DNA of 64,000 bases from Flavivirga rizhaonensis (GTDB lineage Bacteria; Bacteroidota; Bacteroidia; Flavobacteriales; Flavobacteriaceae), in contig NZ_SRSO01000007.1 of the NCBI RefSeq assembly GCF_004791695.1, forward strand, positions 1-64,000. The letters run 5' to 3'. Positions within the stretch are counted from its first letter, which is position 1, and each line of letters starts with the position of its first letter. Positions 45,739 through 53,862 of the stretch are shown here, piece by piece. A program made the position numbers and the translations under genes. Under the pieces are notes generated by a model. It was not told the DNA's origin, searched no databases, and saw only the letters and a program-made list of their open reading frames with translations.

Positions 45739-48144
45739 CTATGACTGCTTAATAAATATTTTGATGGCTTCCTCCATATTGTTTGTTTTGTCATAAATGG
45801 CCATTATAGCTTCGCTTTCACGTCCATCGGTCAGATAAGCTGCAAAGACCTCTGGGGGTACTTCCAATCGGAAAATGTTGCTTTCTTTTCCGATTTTGAT
45901 GAACATCTCGGTATATTTTCGTGTTCCAGTAAGGTTGTTACGGATGGATTTTAACTGGTTTAAATCGTGACTGGAAAGGTTCAATCTACTTTTCAATTCT
46001 GCATAGCCTTTTTCATTTCGTAGGCTGTAAATGACCTGTGTATTTTCAAGAATACTGGCCGAAGTGGAATTATTGGGCAGTTGGTTGATGGATTGTAAAA
46101 TGATGCCTATCGCTCCGTTCTGTTTTCTAATGGCCTGGTAATAGAATTCCACACTTTCCAGTACATTTCCGAATTTAAGCTGTTTGGCAAACTCATCGAA
46201 TAGGATAATTCCCCTTTCAGCTTTGTTACGCCAGATTGTTCTTTGGATTGCCGACTTGATGAGCTTCAACATTACTGATAGCATTTCCTTGTTGTCCTTG
46301 ACTTCATCAAGCTCAAAAACAATTAGCCTTTTGTCCTCGATTTTATAGGTTTGGTCTTCACTTACGTTGAATAGGAAACTGTACAGACCATCATCCACAT
46401 ATTCAGAGAGAATATGCAAAAAATCATAGAGGTTGAAATGCTGCTCTTGTATGTGAAGCTCTTTTAAAAGTGTATCTTTTTCAGCATCGACAAACTGATA
46501 TAAACTGACCAGTGAATGCGTACCATCAACATTCTGCTGATAGTAGTACCGAAGCACTTTTTTGATGGCTACTTCTTCGGCTTTGGTCGTTTCTTTTCCG
46601 GATGCGAGCAGTTCTAGTATGAAAATACCCAAATCTTCCAACCGCTCCGGTGTCAAATCATCTGCATTGGAAATATAGAAAGGGTTGATACCCAAATTCT
46701 TCCCTTGTTCATAGCGTAGAATGATATGGTCGTTGGGATAGAGTTTGGCAAATTTGGCATACGAGCCACCCAAATCAATGACGACCAATCGTACACCACT
46801 TTCAAAATATTGGCGTAGAATGTTGTTTGCTAAAAACGATTTCCCTTCGCCAGTAGGTGCAAAAATGGCAAAGTTCCGAGCCTTGATGCGTTTCTTTTTT
46901 TCGTCCCAAACATCCTTCAAAACAGGAATGTTATGTTGCCTGTCATTAAAGATGATGCCCGTTGTATCCGATTTATAATTGCTGTTATTGATGAACAGGC
47001 ATAGGGCGTGCTTTAAATCGGTTACGTATAAATCCTCGTTAGAAAAATTGGAAGTAAAGCAACAGTAACTGTTCAAAAAATAATGCTTCCGTTCTTCGCC
47101 TTTCGGATAGTAGGGAACAATATCCAGTTCTTTGAATTCGGTTTTTATTTTGGAAGCGATTCGTTCAAGTTCTTGGCCATCTTTGCTCCAAAAGATGATA
47201 TTAATATGCCCCCGAATAATCCGTGAACTGTCGTCCTCATTAATTTTGGCAACAATTTCTTCAATCTTCTTTAAGATGACTTTGTTCTGTGTCCCGAAAT
47301 TGGAACTCTTTTTAAGTTCCTCGATTTTCTTATCGAGCAGCTTTCGCCATTTATGCTTATCATCCAAATAGATGATTTGGTTGACAATATGGTTTTCATT
47401 AAGGTTGAGCCCCAATCCGTCAATAAATCCCTGATGGAACACAAAATCGTCCGAAGTGAATTTATCATTGGTCTTACTGCTTTGTACTACATCGCCAAAA
47501 CAAAGCTCACTATTGATGGCCAGCACGTCAAAATGATTTTCCCCGATTTCAATGTTCGATTTTTTCAATTGGATATCGGTATCGAAACCTTCGTTAAAAC
47601 CATTAAAATATGTATCCGTAAGCGTGAGGATATCAGAAGGAGCCAATGGCATCAACGACACCTTTCGGCTGTTATTGACAAAGGAAACGGCATCGTTTAC
47701 TGAGGCAATAAATTCCAGTACATTATGGTCCATTTTCTTATGGATGCCCTTTTCAACCTTACGAAACGGATTAGTATACTTAGAGGCATTCAATGCCTTG
47801 TTATGTGGAAGGATAAAGAATAGGTAAGAAGAGTGTTTGATGTATTCCCGTCCTTTAAAATAATCGTGTGTGGCACGTTGCAAAAAACTTGTATTCGGCA
47901 ATTCTTCAGCTAAGTATGCCGCCTTCCGATAAATGTCCTGTTTATGGATGACTGTACCGACAGGCAGTGATTTAAAAGCCTGAAACCACGAACCGTGAAT
48001 ATCCTCAAAATCTTTTTCCGCTAGTGAATAGATTTCAGGATTGTCCGCAGCATAACATATTACTACATTACCATTATTAGCAAAAACATTATGTTCTTGG
48101 ATGTCCAAAATAGGATGATATGCCGATAGGTTAATCTTCTTCAT
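45739..48144 (-). CDS. traG: conjugation ATPase TraG (VirB4-like)
   Basis: 801 residues. Walker A is APTGEGKSFLANNIL with K435, followed by VVIDLGGSYAKF; Walker B is near GIILFDEFAKQLKF, and the IRKQNGAIGIILQSINQLPNN segment is typical of VirB4-type conjugation ATPases. It powers pilus/channel assembly at the inner membrane. It overlaps traF by 14 bp. In CTnDOT nomenclature TraG is this VirB4-like protein, not the coupling protein. Confidence 0.92.
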   Translation of the reverse strand: MKKINLSAYHPILDIQEHNVFANNGNVVICYAADNPEIYSLAEKDFEDIHGSWFQAFKSLPVGTVIHKQDIYRKAAYLAEELPNTSFLQRATHDYFKGREYIKHSSYLFFILPHNKALNASKYTNPFRKVEKGIHKKMDHNVLEFIASVNDAVSFVNNSRKVSLMPLAPSDILTLTDTYFNGFNEGFDTDIQLKKSNIEIGENHFDVLAINSELCFGDVVQSSKTNDKFTSDDFVFHQGFIDGLGLNLNENHIVNQIIYLDDKHKWRKLLDKKIEELKKSSNFGTQNKVILKKIEEIVAKINEDDSSRIIRGHINIIFWSKDGQELERIASKIKTEFKELDIVPYYPKGEERKHYFLNSYCCFTSNFSNEDLYVTDLKHALCLFINNSNYKSDTTGIIFNDRQHNIPVLKDVWDEKKKRIKARNFAIFAPTGEGKSFLANNILRQYFESGVRLVVIDLGGSYAKFAKLYPNDHIILRYEQGKNLGINPFYISNADDLTPERLEDLGIFILELLASGKETTKAEEVAIKKVLRYYYQQNVDGTHSLVSLYQFVDAEKDTLLKELHIQEQHFNLYDFLHILSEYVDDGLYSFLFNVSEDQTYKIEDKRLIVFELDEVKDNKEMLSVMLKLIKSAIQRTIWRNKAERGIILFDEFAKQLKFGNVLESVEFYYQAIRKQNGAIGIILQSINQLPNNSTSASILENTQVIYSLRNEKGYAELKSRLNLSSHDLNQLKSIRNNLTGTRKYTEMFIKIGKESNIFRLEVPPEVFAAYLTDGRESEAIMAIYDKTNNMEEAIKIFIKQS

Positions 48145-48424
48145 AATACAAGCGACTTCCTTTTTTATTACTGATAGTTTGTGGGAATACCTTATTGATG
48201 TGCATTAAGGCTGGATTCTTGGTAATGTGGGTCAAGACGATATACAGTCCCCCGTTCAATAAAAATGTGGAAACGATGACAGCAAAGCTGAACGAAAAAA
48301 TGATGAACAATAATGAACCTATGACTACGGTCATCATCAAAGCGAACAATGATATGGGCAAGCCCATTATCACAGCTCGCTTACGTATGTTTTTATAGAC
48401 TTCGAACTTTTTCATAAGCATCAT
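48131..48424 (-). CDS. traF: conjugative transposon protein TraF (DUF4133)
   Basis: 97 residues with two adjacent membrane helices (about 17-38 and 41-62: LPISLFALMMTVVIGSLLFII and FAVIVSTFLLNGGLYIVL), then HITKNPALMHINKVFPQ and a short charged tail. This is the VirB3-like DUF4133 family. It is translationally coupled to traG by a 14-bp overlap and follows traE after 27 bp. Confidence 0.9.
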   Translation of the reverse strand: MMLMKKFEVYKNIRKRAVIMGLPISLFALMMTVVIGSLLFIIFSFSFAVIVSTFLLNGGLYIVLTHITKNPALMHINKVFPQTISNKKGSRLYYEED

Positions 48425-48451
48425 TTGTTGTTTAAAATGCCTCTTAGGGGC

Positions 48452-48745
48452 TCAGACTACGATGCTAATGAGATAGGTAAAGATGCCTACCACAGCTCCG
48501 GCTATCAAAACAAAGACCAATACTCGTGTGATGCCCTTTTTCAGGTCTGCGTTTTCACCAAAGAAATGTCCTGCATTAAAGAGGAAGCCTATTAAAAAGA
48601 TGACCCCAAGAATGATTGGAAAAATGGCACGAATGGTATCCGAAACATCGTTTACGGAATCTTCGATACCTCCAATTTGTGCAAAAGTTGAACTTGAAAT
48701 AAGCAATGATAAGATGGTTACATAATGTGATTTTTTCATACCCAA
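48452..48745 (-). CDS. traE: conjugative transposon protein TraE (DUF4134)
   Basis: 97 residues. A signal peptide (STFAQ near residue 23) is followed by two hydrophobic helices (about 39-60 and 73-96), the VirB2-like pilin layout of DUF4134 proteins. ATG at 48739 (MKKSHY) is an alternative start that better fits a signal peptide. It is the first visible gene of the leftward tra operon: traA-D, normally before traE, are absent and a divergent amidase takes their place. Confidence 0.9.
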   Translation of the reverse strand: MGMKKSHYVTILSLLISSSTFAQIGGIEDSVNDVSDTIRAIFPIILGVIFLIGFLFNAGHFFGENADLKKGITRVLVFVLIAGAVVGIFTYLISIVV

Positions 48746-48801
48746 AAAGATTAAGATTTTACATCAATTTTGATATTTGAAAAATACTGTATATTGTAAT
48801 T

Positions 48802-48826
48802 CAAATAACTGATAATCAGTTATTTG
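48802..48826. promoter_or_regulatory. 25-bp perfect palindrome between traE and the amidase
   Basis: CAAATAACTGAT (48802-48813), central A at 48814, and ATCAGTTATTTG (48815-48826) form a perfect palindrome with no T-run. It lies 57 bp before the traE start and 80 bp before the amidase start, so a regulator bound there could control both directions. Confidence 0.6.
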
Positions 48827-48905
48827 TGAATAAAATAAATTTTGAAATCAATTGTTTTTATTTGGTGTGAATTGGCATCAAATTGTATGAAAATTTGAGA
48901 TACCT

Positions 48906-49568
48906 ATGTTGATAACTGCAAAATCTTGGAGGTGGGCACCGCTCAAAAACGTCAGTTTTGCGATTTTGATGCTACAAATCTGTGTGATTTTTGGTCAGCA
49001 AAAAGTGATTGTTATCGACCCTGGACACGGTGGAAAAGATACTGGTGCAATTGGTAAAAACGGAATCAAGGAAAAGGAAGTTGTTTTAAAAGTGGCCCAC
49101 CAAATTTTGTTTTTGAATAATGCGCTGTTTGATAATAGAAGTGATATATACCTGAGCCGATATGGTGATACTTTGATTTCATTAAAAGATAGAAACCGAT
49201 TGGCTAATACCCTAAAAGCCGACCTATTTATATCGTTGCATTGCAACGCTTCTACCACTTCTTCAAAGGGAATGGATGTTTACATACATAATGCCACTAA
49301 CGCTGACCAGATGGATATTAAAAAATCCATTGTACTCGGATTATCCATTTTGGAAGAAAGCACCCTGAAATTGGGATTTAAAAAATGGAGGATTCAATTT
49401 GCCAATTTTCAAGTGCTGCGGGAGAATATCAAATTTCGTCCGGCAATACTTATTGAAATAGGCTTTGTTACCAACGCCGATGAGGCGGATTATTTTTTAA
49501 AGCCTAAAAATATTAGGGCAATGGCATTAGCCATTTTAATGGGATTGTATAACTATTTAGATAATTGA
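48906..49568 (+). CDS. N-acetylmuramoyl-L-alanine amidase (Amidase_3)
   Basis: 220 residues. A signal peptide-like segment (about 13-31) is followed by an Amidase_3 domain: VIVIDPGHGGKDTGAIGKNGIKEKEVV (zinc His and Glu), ADLFISLHCNAS (second His) and AILIEIGFVTNADEADYF (catalytic Glu). It cuts the bond between muramic acid and the stem peptide. Placed divergently at the head of the tra operon, it most likely opens the cell wall locally for channel assembly, the job done by lytic enzymes in other type IV systems; that link is an inference. Confidence 0.88.
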   Translation: MLITAKSWRWAPLKNVSFAILMLQICVIFGQQKVIVIDPGHGGKDTGAIGKNGIKEKEVVLKVAHQILFLNNALFDNRSDIYLSRYGDTLISLKDRNRLANTLKADLFISLHCNASTTSSKGMDVYIHNATNADQMDIKKSIVLGLSILEESTLKLGFKKWRIQFANFQVLRENIKFRPAILIEIGFVTNADEADYFLKPKNIRAMALAILMGLYNYLDN

Positions 49569-49570
49569 TT

Positions 49571-49672
49571 ATGAAAGAATTTTTTCAACAAACCGTAAAA
49601 GTTCTGAAGGAGATTACTTTGGCTGTTCTAAAAGACTTTATTAGATATATCAAATTTTTTAAAGAAATTTAA
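49571..49672 (+). CDS. possible 33-residue small protein after the amidase
   Basis: ATG two bases after the amidase stop opens a 33-codon frame with one amphipathic/hydrophobic helix (VKVLKEITLAVLKDFIRYIKFF) and basic residues. Spacing suggests translational coupling. Too short for certainty; no family recognised. Confidence 0.35.
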   Translation: MKEFFQQTVKVLKEITLAVLKDFIRYIKFFKEI

Positions 49673-49696
49673 AACGTTTATTAAGTTTAAACATGG

Positions 49697-51157
49697 CTAA
49701 TCATCAATTTTCAATGCAACCGCTTTAAAGCTTTCTAAAGCACCTTCAATATTTTCGATAATCTCTTGAGCCAATACATTTGGCTCTGGTAGATTTTCTA
49801 AATCAATCATGTTCTCATTACGTAACCAAGAAACATCCAAGCTAGTTTTATCTCTTGCTAAAATTTCATTATAAGAGTACTTTTTCCAACGACCTTCTTG
49901 ATTTTCTTCAGACCAAGTTTCTTCTCTTTTCGTGCGATTATCAGGTTTATATAGTTCTATGAATTTTTTAAGGTCATCATACTTTAAAGGATTTTTTTTA
50001 GGAGTATGGCTAATATTAGTTCTATAATCATAATACCATATTTCCTTGGTTGCAGGAGTTTTTACTTTGTCTCTTTTGTCAAAAAATAAAACATTCGCCT
50101 TAACTCCTTGAGCATAAAAGATTCCTGTTGGCAATCTTAGAACTGTGTGTAATTCTGTTTCTTCCATTAATCTCTTACGAATAACTTCTCCTGCCCCTCC
50201 TTCGAATAAAACATTGTCGGGCAAAACTACCGCTGCACGTCCATTAGTATTTAGCATAGCCACAATGTGTTGTAAAAATGCTAGTTGTTTATTACTTGTA
50301 GTTACCCAGAAATCTTTTCTCAAAAAATAACCTTCTTTTTTTGATTGCTCTACATCCACAGTTGGAATATCACTACTGCTAACACCAAAGGGAGGATTTG
50401 CCAAAACAACATCTACTTTTTCTTCATCATTAATTTCTCCTTCATCCCCTTGTTTTAAGCTATCTGTAACTTCTATCTCTGGAGTTTCTTTTAAGTCTCC
50501 TACACCGTGAAGAAATAGATTCATAAGGCAAAGACGAGCGGTGGATTTCTCAATTTCCCAACCATGAAACGTTTCGAATTTTAAAAACTTCGCTTCTTTA
50601 GAGCTTAATTTTTGTTTGTTTAAATACTCTAAAGCTCCTAAAAAGAAGCCTCCTGTACCGCAAGAAGGATCAGCAATTGTCTCCAAAGGAGTAGGTTTTA
50701 CACAATCAACCATAGCTGAAATAACTGAACGTGGAGTAAAATATTGACCAGCACCACTATTTTCGGCATTTTTCTGAAGAAGGGACTCATAGATTTCTCC
50801 TTTTATATCAACATCTTGTGATGTCCAGTTTTCCCCATCGATAAGATTAATTAACCGTTTTAATTTAACGGAATCGTGTATTTTATTTTGAGCTCCAGCG
50901 AATATCTTACTGAGCATTCCTCCTGAAGTTGATAGGTTTTTTAAAAGTGCCTCATAATCCTCAATTATTTGAGTGCTACTTAAAATTGATTGCCAATCAC
51001 ATCCTTTTGGCAAACTATACTCACTCTTATTTTCGTCAGCCATTTTAAGAAACAATAGATACGTCAATTGTTCTAAATAATCTCCATAACCCAATCCATC
51101 GTCTCTGAGAGTATCACAGAATGACCATATTTTCGCTACTAAATTGTTTGTTGCCAT
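49697..51157 (-). CDS. hsdM: type I DNA methyltransferase subunit HsdM
   Basis: 486 residues. An N-terminal helical HsdM_N domain (about 1-125: IWSFCDTLRDDGLGYGDYLEQLTYLLFLKMADE) is followed by the N6-adenine methyltransferase core with AdoMet motif I DPSCGTGGF (163-171) and catalytic motif IV NPPF (254-257). With HsdS it methylates adenines in a bipartite target. It is the last gene of the cassette, 4 bp after the 604-aa nuclease. In most type I loci HsdM precedes HsdS and HsdR; here it ends the operon and no HsdR is visible. Confidence 0.93.
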   Translation of the reverse strand: MATNNLVAKIWSFCDTLRDDGLGYGDYLEQLTYLLFLKMADENKSEYSLPKGCDWQSILSSTQIIEDYEALLKNLSTSGGMLSKIFAGAQNKIHDSVKLKRLINLIDGENWTSQDVDIKGEIYESLLQKNAENSGAGQYFTPRSVISAMVDCVKPTPLETIADPSCGTGGFFLGALEYLNKQKLSSKEAKFLKFETFHGWEIEKSTARLCLMNLFLHGVGDLKETPEIEVTDSLKQGDEGEINDEEKVDVVLANPPFGVSSSDIPTVDVEQSKKEGYFLRKDFWVTTSNKQLAFLQHIVAMLNTNGRAAVVLPDNVLFEGGAGEVIRKRLMEETELHTVLRLPTGIFYAQGVKANVLFFDKRDKVKTPATKEIWYYDYRTNISHTPKKNPLKYDDLKKFIELYKPDNRTKREETWSEENQEGRWKKYSYNEILARDKTSLDVSWLRNENMIDLENLPEPNVLAQEIIENIEGALESFKAVALKIDD

Positions 51158-51161
51158 AAGT

Positions 51162-52976
51162 TTATATTTCTGATATTATTTCCCCTTTTTCTGTGTCAAA
51201 ATGAATATATGAAAAGGGTATATTTATAAATTTCTTAATATGGTTAAAGTATGTTATAAGTTCCTCAGACGGAGAAACATGAGATACTAGAACTACTTTT
51301 TCTGCCTCCTTAACGTTAGGATAAAGACAATACTCTAATAACTGCCCTACACCTTCCCTAATGGAAGAACGTAGGTTGTTGTATGTTTTTATTTCATAAA
51401 AAATATAACCACCATCCTTAGTTCTCTGTGTTATGTCTATTCGAGAAGCTCCTGATGCTCTACATTCTCGTTTAACGAACGATTTTCCATACTTATGTTG
51501 AAGGTATTTAAGGAATTTTTTTTGAAGAACGTTGTGTTTGAATATAAGCTCAATTTCGTTCTTAGTACCTTTTCGTGTTCCATTAGTATCTAAATCTGCA
51601 TCTTCACTTCCAGTATCATCAAATGAAAAACCTGTTTTTATTTGTTTTTCATATTTCTGTTGAATTGTTATAGGTATATCCATTAAGGTATACCGGCTTG
51701 AAGGAACATCCTTTGGGTCCAAAACGGGAGTCAACAGATTTGGAACTTGATTTATTTGTAAAGCGTCAAACCTGATATTAAAGAGTTGCGAAGAGTCTTC
51801 TTTTACCCACTCATCCAATTGTTGAGAGTTCAAACTAAGGTTATAAAGGTCTTGTTTCATCTCATCGAACCAACCTTCTCTTTTGTAATGCCTTAACACT
51901 TCATCTGCTTGATTTTTATTAATAACTTCAACATCTTTTAAGGTTGTAACCCAATAATTCTTCCCTGATTTACCATCACGGCTATAAAGGGAAATATCAA
52001 AAATTTTACCCTCATATTTTGATCTGAATTTATGTATAGGTTCCAAAAAAGCGTATTTAAAGCCATTGATAATTTTATCTCCATCGAAAATCCACTCTTC
52101 ATGTCCAAAACCATTCTCCTTTTCAAAACTTGGGTTAATAGATTTTCCCAACAAACCTGACGGCTTAACCCATTGATTTGTATTCCATGTAATTCTTGCT
52201 ATTTTGGTCTCCTTAGAAAGGATTTTTTTTAGATGATTGTGATGTGGCAAATATCGTTGTACGTATTCGCGACTCTCGGACAATAATCGCTCCCAGTTGT
52301 AGTCATCTAGAGTATCGAATAAAATTTTTGGCCACTCCCAATCAATTAAATCCTTATACTCTTGAAGGAGTTTTATTTTATGTTCAGGGAGCGCTTTTGT
52401 AGTTTCAAAATAACCATCTAATTTGTAACTAATGAATTTCTCAGATCCATTAACTTCTACATTAAAAAAAACGTCCTTATCTACATCAGTATATATTCTT
52501 GGCCAGAAATAAGGTTTTATTCTAGCGACATGACCATTTAACCAATTTCCATCCTGCTTTAATTTAAAGTCATCGATTAAAAGTTGCTCAGCCCAATATT
52601 TAGCTTTTGCAATAACAGGATACAATTTTTGCCCATAATACTTATGTTTCGGGTTAGAAGTTCTATAATCAGTATTGACAATAGAGCTATAAAATTCTAG
52701 TTCTTGCTTGGTAAAAAAATTGTAACCCCCTTCATAATAAGTGAATTCAAAACCTAATTTTTTTATATAGTCGCGATTAGAATCATTAGATAAGAATTTA
52801 AGTTTATCGTTAGAAATTAGATTGTAAGCTGTTCTGAGCAAATGTTTAAAAGGGTACTCCTTCCCATCTATCAAAACATAATATTGGCTCCAGATACTAT
52901 CTTTTGGAATACCCTGGTTATCTATAAGCTCAGAAGCCTTTTGAATATGATATGGTTTTATTTTTTTTAGTTCCAC
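51162..52976 (-). CDS. ScoMcrA-like N-terminal region fused to PD-(D/E)XK nuclease
   Basis: 604 residues. The N terminus (about 8-55: IQKASELIDNQGIPKDSIWS then GKEYPFKHLLRTAYNL) resembles the ScoMcrA-like head domain of McrA-type restriction proteins. The middle (about 255-350) holds a block with GFGHEEWIFDGDKIINGFKYAFLEP, seen in some defence-associated proteins. The C terminus is a PD-(D/E)XK fold: D514 (SRIDITQ), E528 and K530 (FYEIKT), then QLLEY at 545-549, a QxxxY motif as in Cas4/RecB-like nucleases. An active DNA nuclease is likely. It lies 4 bp from both neighbours in the defence operon. Whether it senses modified or unmodified DNA is unknown. Confidence 0.7.
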   Translation of the reverse strand: MELKKIKPYHIQKASELIDNQGIPKDSIWSQYYVLIDGKEYPFKHLLRTAYNLISNDKLKFLSNDSNRDYIKKLGFEFTYYEGGYNFFTKQELEFYSSIVNTDYRTSNPKHKYYGQKLYPVIAKAKYWAEQLLIDDFKLKQDGNWLNGHVARIKPYFWPRIYTDVDKDVFFNVEVNGSEKFISYKLDGYFETTKALPEHKIKLLQEYKDLIDWEWPKILFDTLDDYNWERLLSESREYVQRYLPHHNHLKKILSKETKIARITWNTNQWVKPSGLLGKSINPSFEKENGFGHEEWIFDGDKIINGFKYAFLEPIHKFRSKYEGKIFDISLYSRDGKSGKNYWVTTLKDVEVINKNQADEVLRHYKREGWFDEMKQDLYNLSLNSQQLDEWVKEDSSQLFNIRFDALQINQVPNLLTPVLDPKDVPSSRYTLMDIPITIQQKYEKQIKTGFSFDDTGSEDADLDTNGTRKGTKNEIELIFKHNVLQKKFLKYLQHKYGKSFVKRECRASGASRIDITQRTKDGGYIFYEIKTYNNLRSSIREGVGQLLEYCLYPNVKEAEKVVLVSHVSPSEELITYFNHIKKFINIPFSYIHFDTEKGEIISEI

Positions 52977-52980
52977 AATA

Positions 52981-53862
52981 CTACAATGTTCTTACTAAAT
53001 CTTTTAGCCACGGAAAACCGCTCAATTCTGAATAAACCATTAGACAAGCTTTTGCAGTACTAGTATATGCTCTCCGTTCCGAATCGACTAATTTTCTAAT
53101 TTCTCTAAAACACTTCTTCATCATTAACTTCTTTTCAGCAGAAGTTTGTGAGTTGTCAATTGATTCTTTGGCATCTTTTAGCTGTTCAACGCAATCATCC
53201 CAAACAATTTTTCTTGCAGTATTTAGTTGGTCTAAATCAAGATGGTAATAAAATATAGATTGTTTAACCCTTTCAATATCGTCGCCATCATTTGTCGCAG
53301 GTACAGGAATACCTTTGTCAAAAGTTAATAAGCAAACATCAACAGGATTAGTTGGGTCCAATAAAATGGTTTCCTCACAAGCAATATTTTCTTCATCATT
53401 TGCTATTCTTCCTACATTAAGATCCAAAGGAAAATAATCGCCCTTTCCTTTTACATCGTCACAATCTCCCAAACGATCTCTTCTAAGCTTGTTAGCTAAT
53501 GCTCCGGACAATCTATAGTTATCCCAATCATATGATAACCACCAATATCCATTTTCTTTATGAACAGTAGATTTACTTTTCGGATCGGTATAGTCAATTT
53601 TTTGTTTCGATTTATTTTTTGGCCTAAAATGGTCAACCTCCATATCGCCATTGCCTATAGGTGCTTCTGAGTACCAACATTTATTATGGGAGAGGCCTAG
53701 CATGGCAGGTTGTAACTGGTTCCAATCAGGATGCTCGGTAATATATTTTTTTCTGTCTGCTACGGATAATCCATCCATAGCTTTAAAATGGGCCTGTCTG
53801 ATGGCACCCCAATTTAACTGTTCAACAGTATTTTCAATTTTACTAATATCTATATACCTCAT
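52981..53862 (-). CDS. HNH nuclease, PtuB-like (TIGR02646-type)
   Basis: 293 residues. The HNH site reads HNKCWYSEAPIGNGDMEVDHFRPK with C62, catalytic D77-H78 and the family FRPK at 79-82. Most PtuB/TIGR02646 proteins have CxxC where this one has C62-W-Y-S65, so one expected zinc Cys is Ser. The remaining helical part (LDPTNPVDVCLLTF and beyond) fits the same family. In Septu systems PtuB is the nuclease partner of the PtuA ATPase, and here the ATPase gene lies directly upstream with a 4-bp overlap. Confidence 0.78.
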   Translation of the reverse strand: MRYIDISKIENTVEQLNWGAIRQAHFKAMDGLSVADRKKYITEHPDWNQLQPAMLGLSHNKCWYSEAPIGNGDMEVDHFRPKNKSKQKIDYTDPKSKSTVHKENGYWWLSYDWDNYRLSGALANKLRRDRLGDCDDVKGKGDYFPLDLNVGRIANDEENIACEETILLDPTNPVDVCLLTFDKGIPVPATNDGDDIERVKQSIFYYHLDLDQLNTARKIVWDDCVEQLKDAKESIDNSQTSAEKKLMMKKCFREIRKLVDSERRAYTSTAKACLMVYSELSGFPWLKDLVRTL

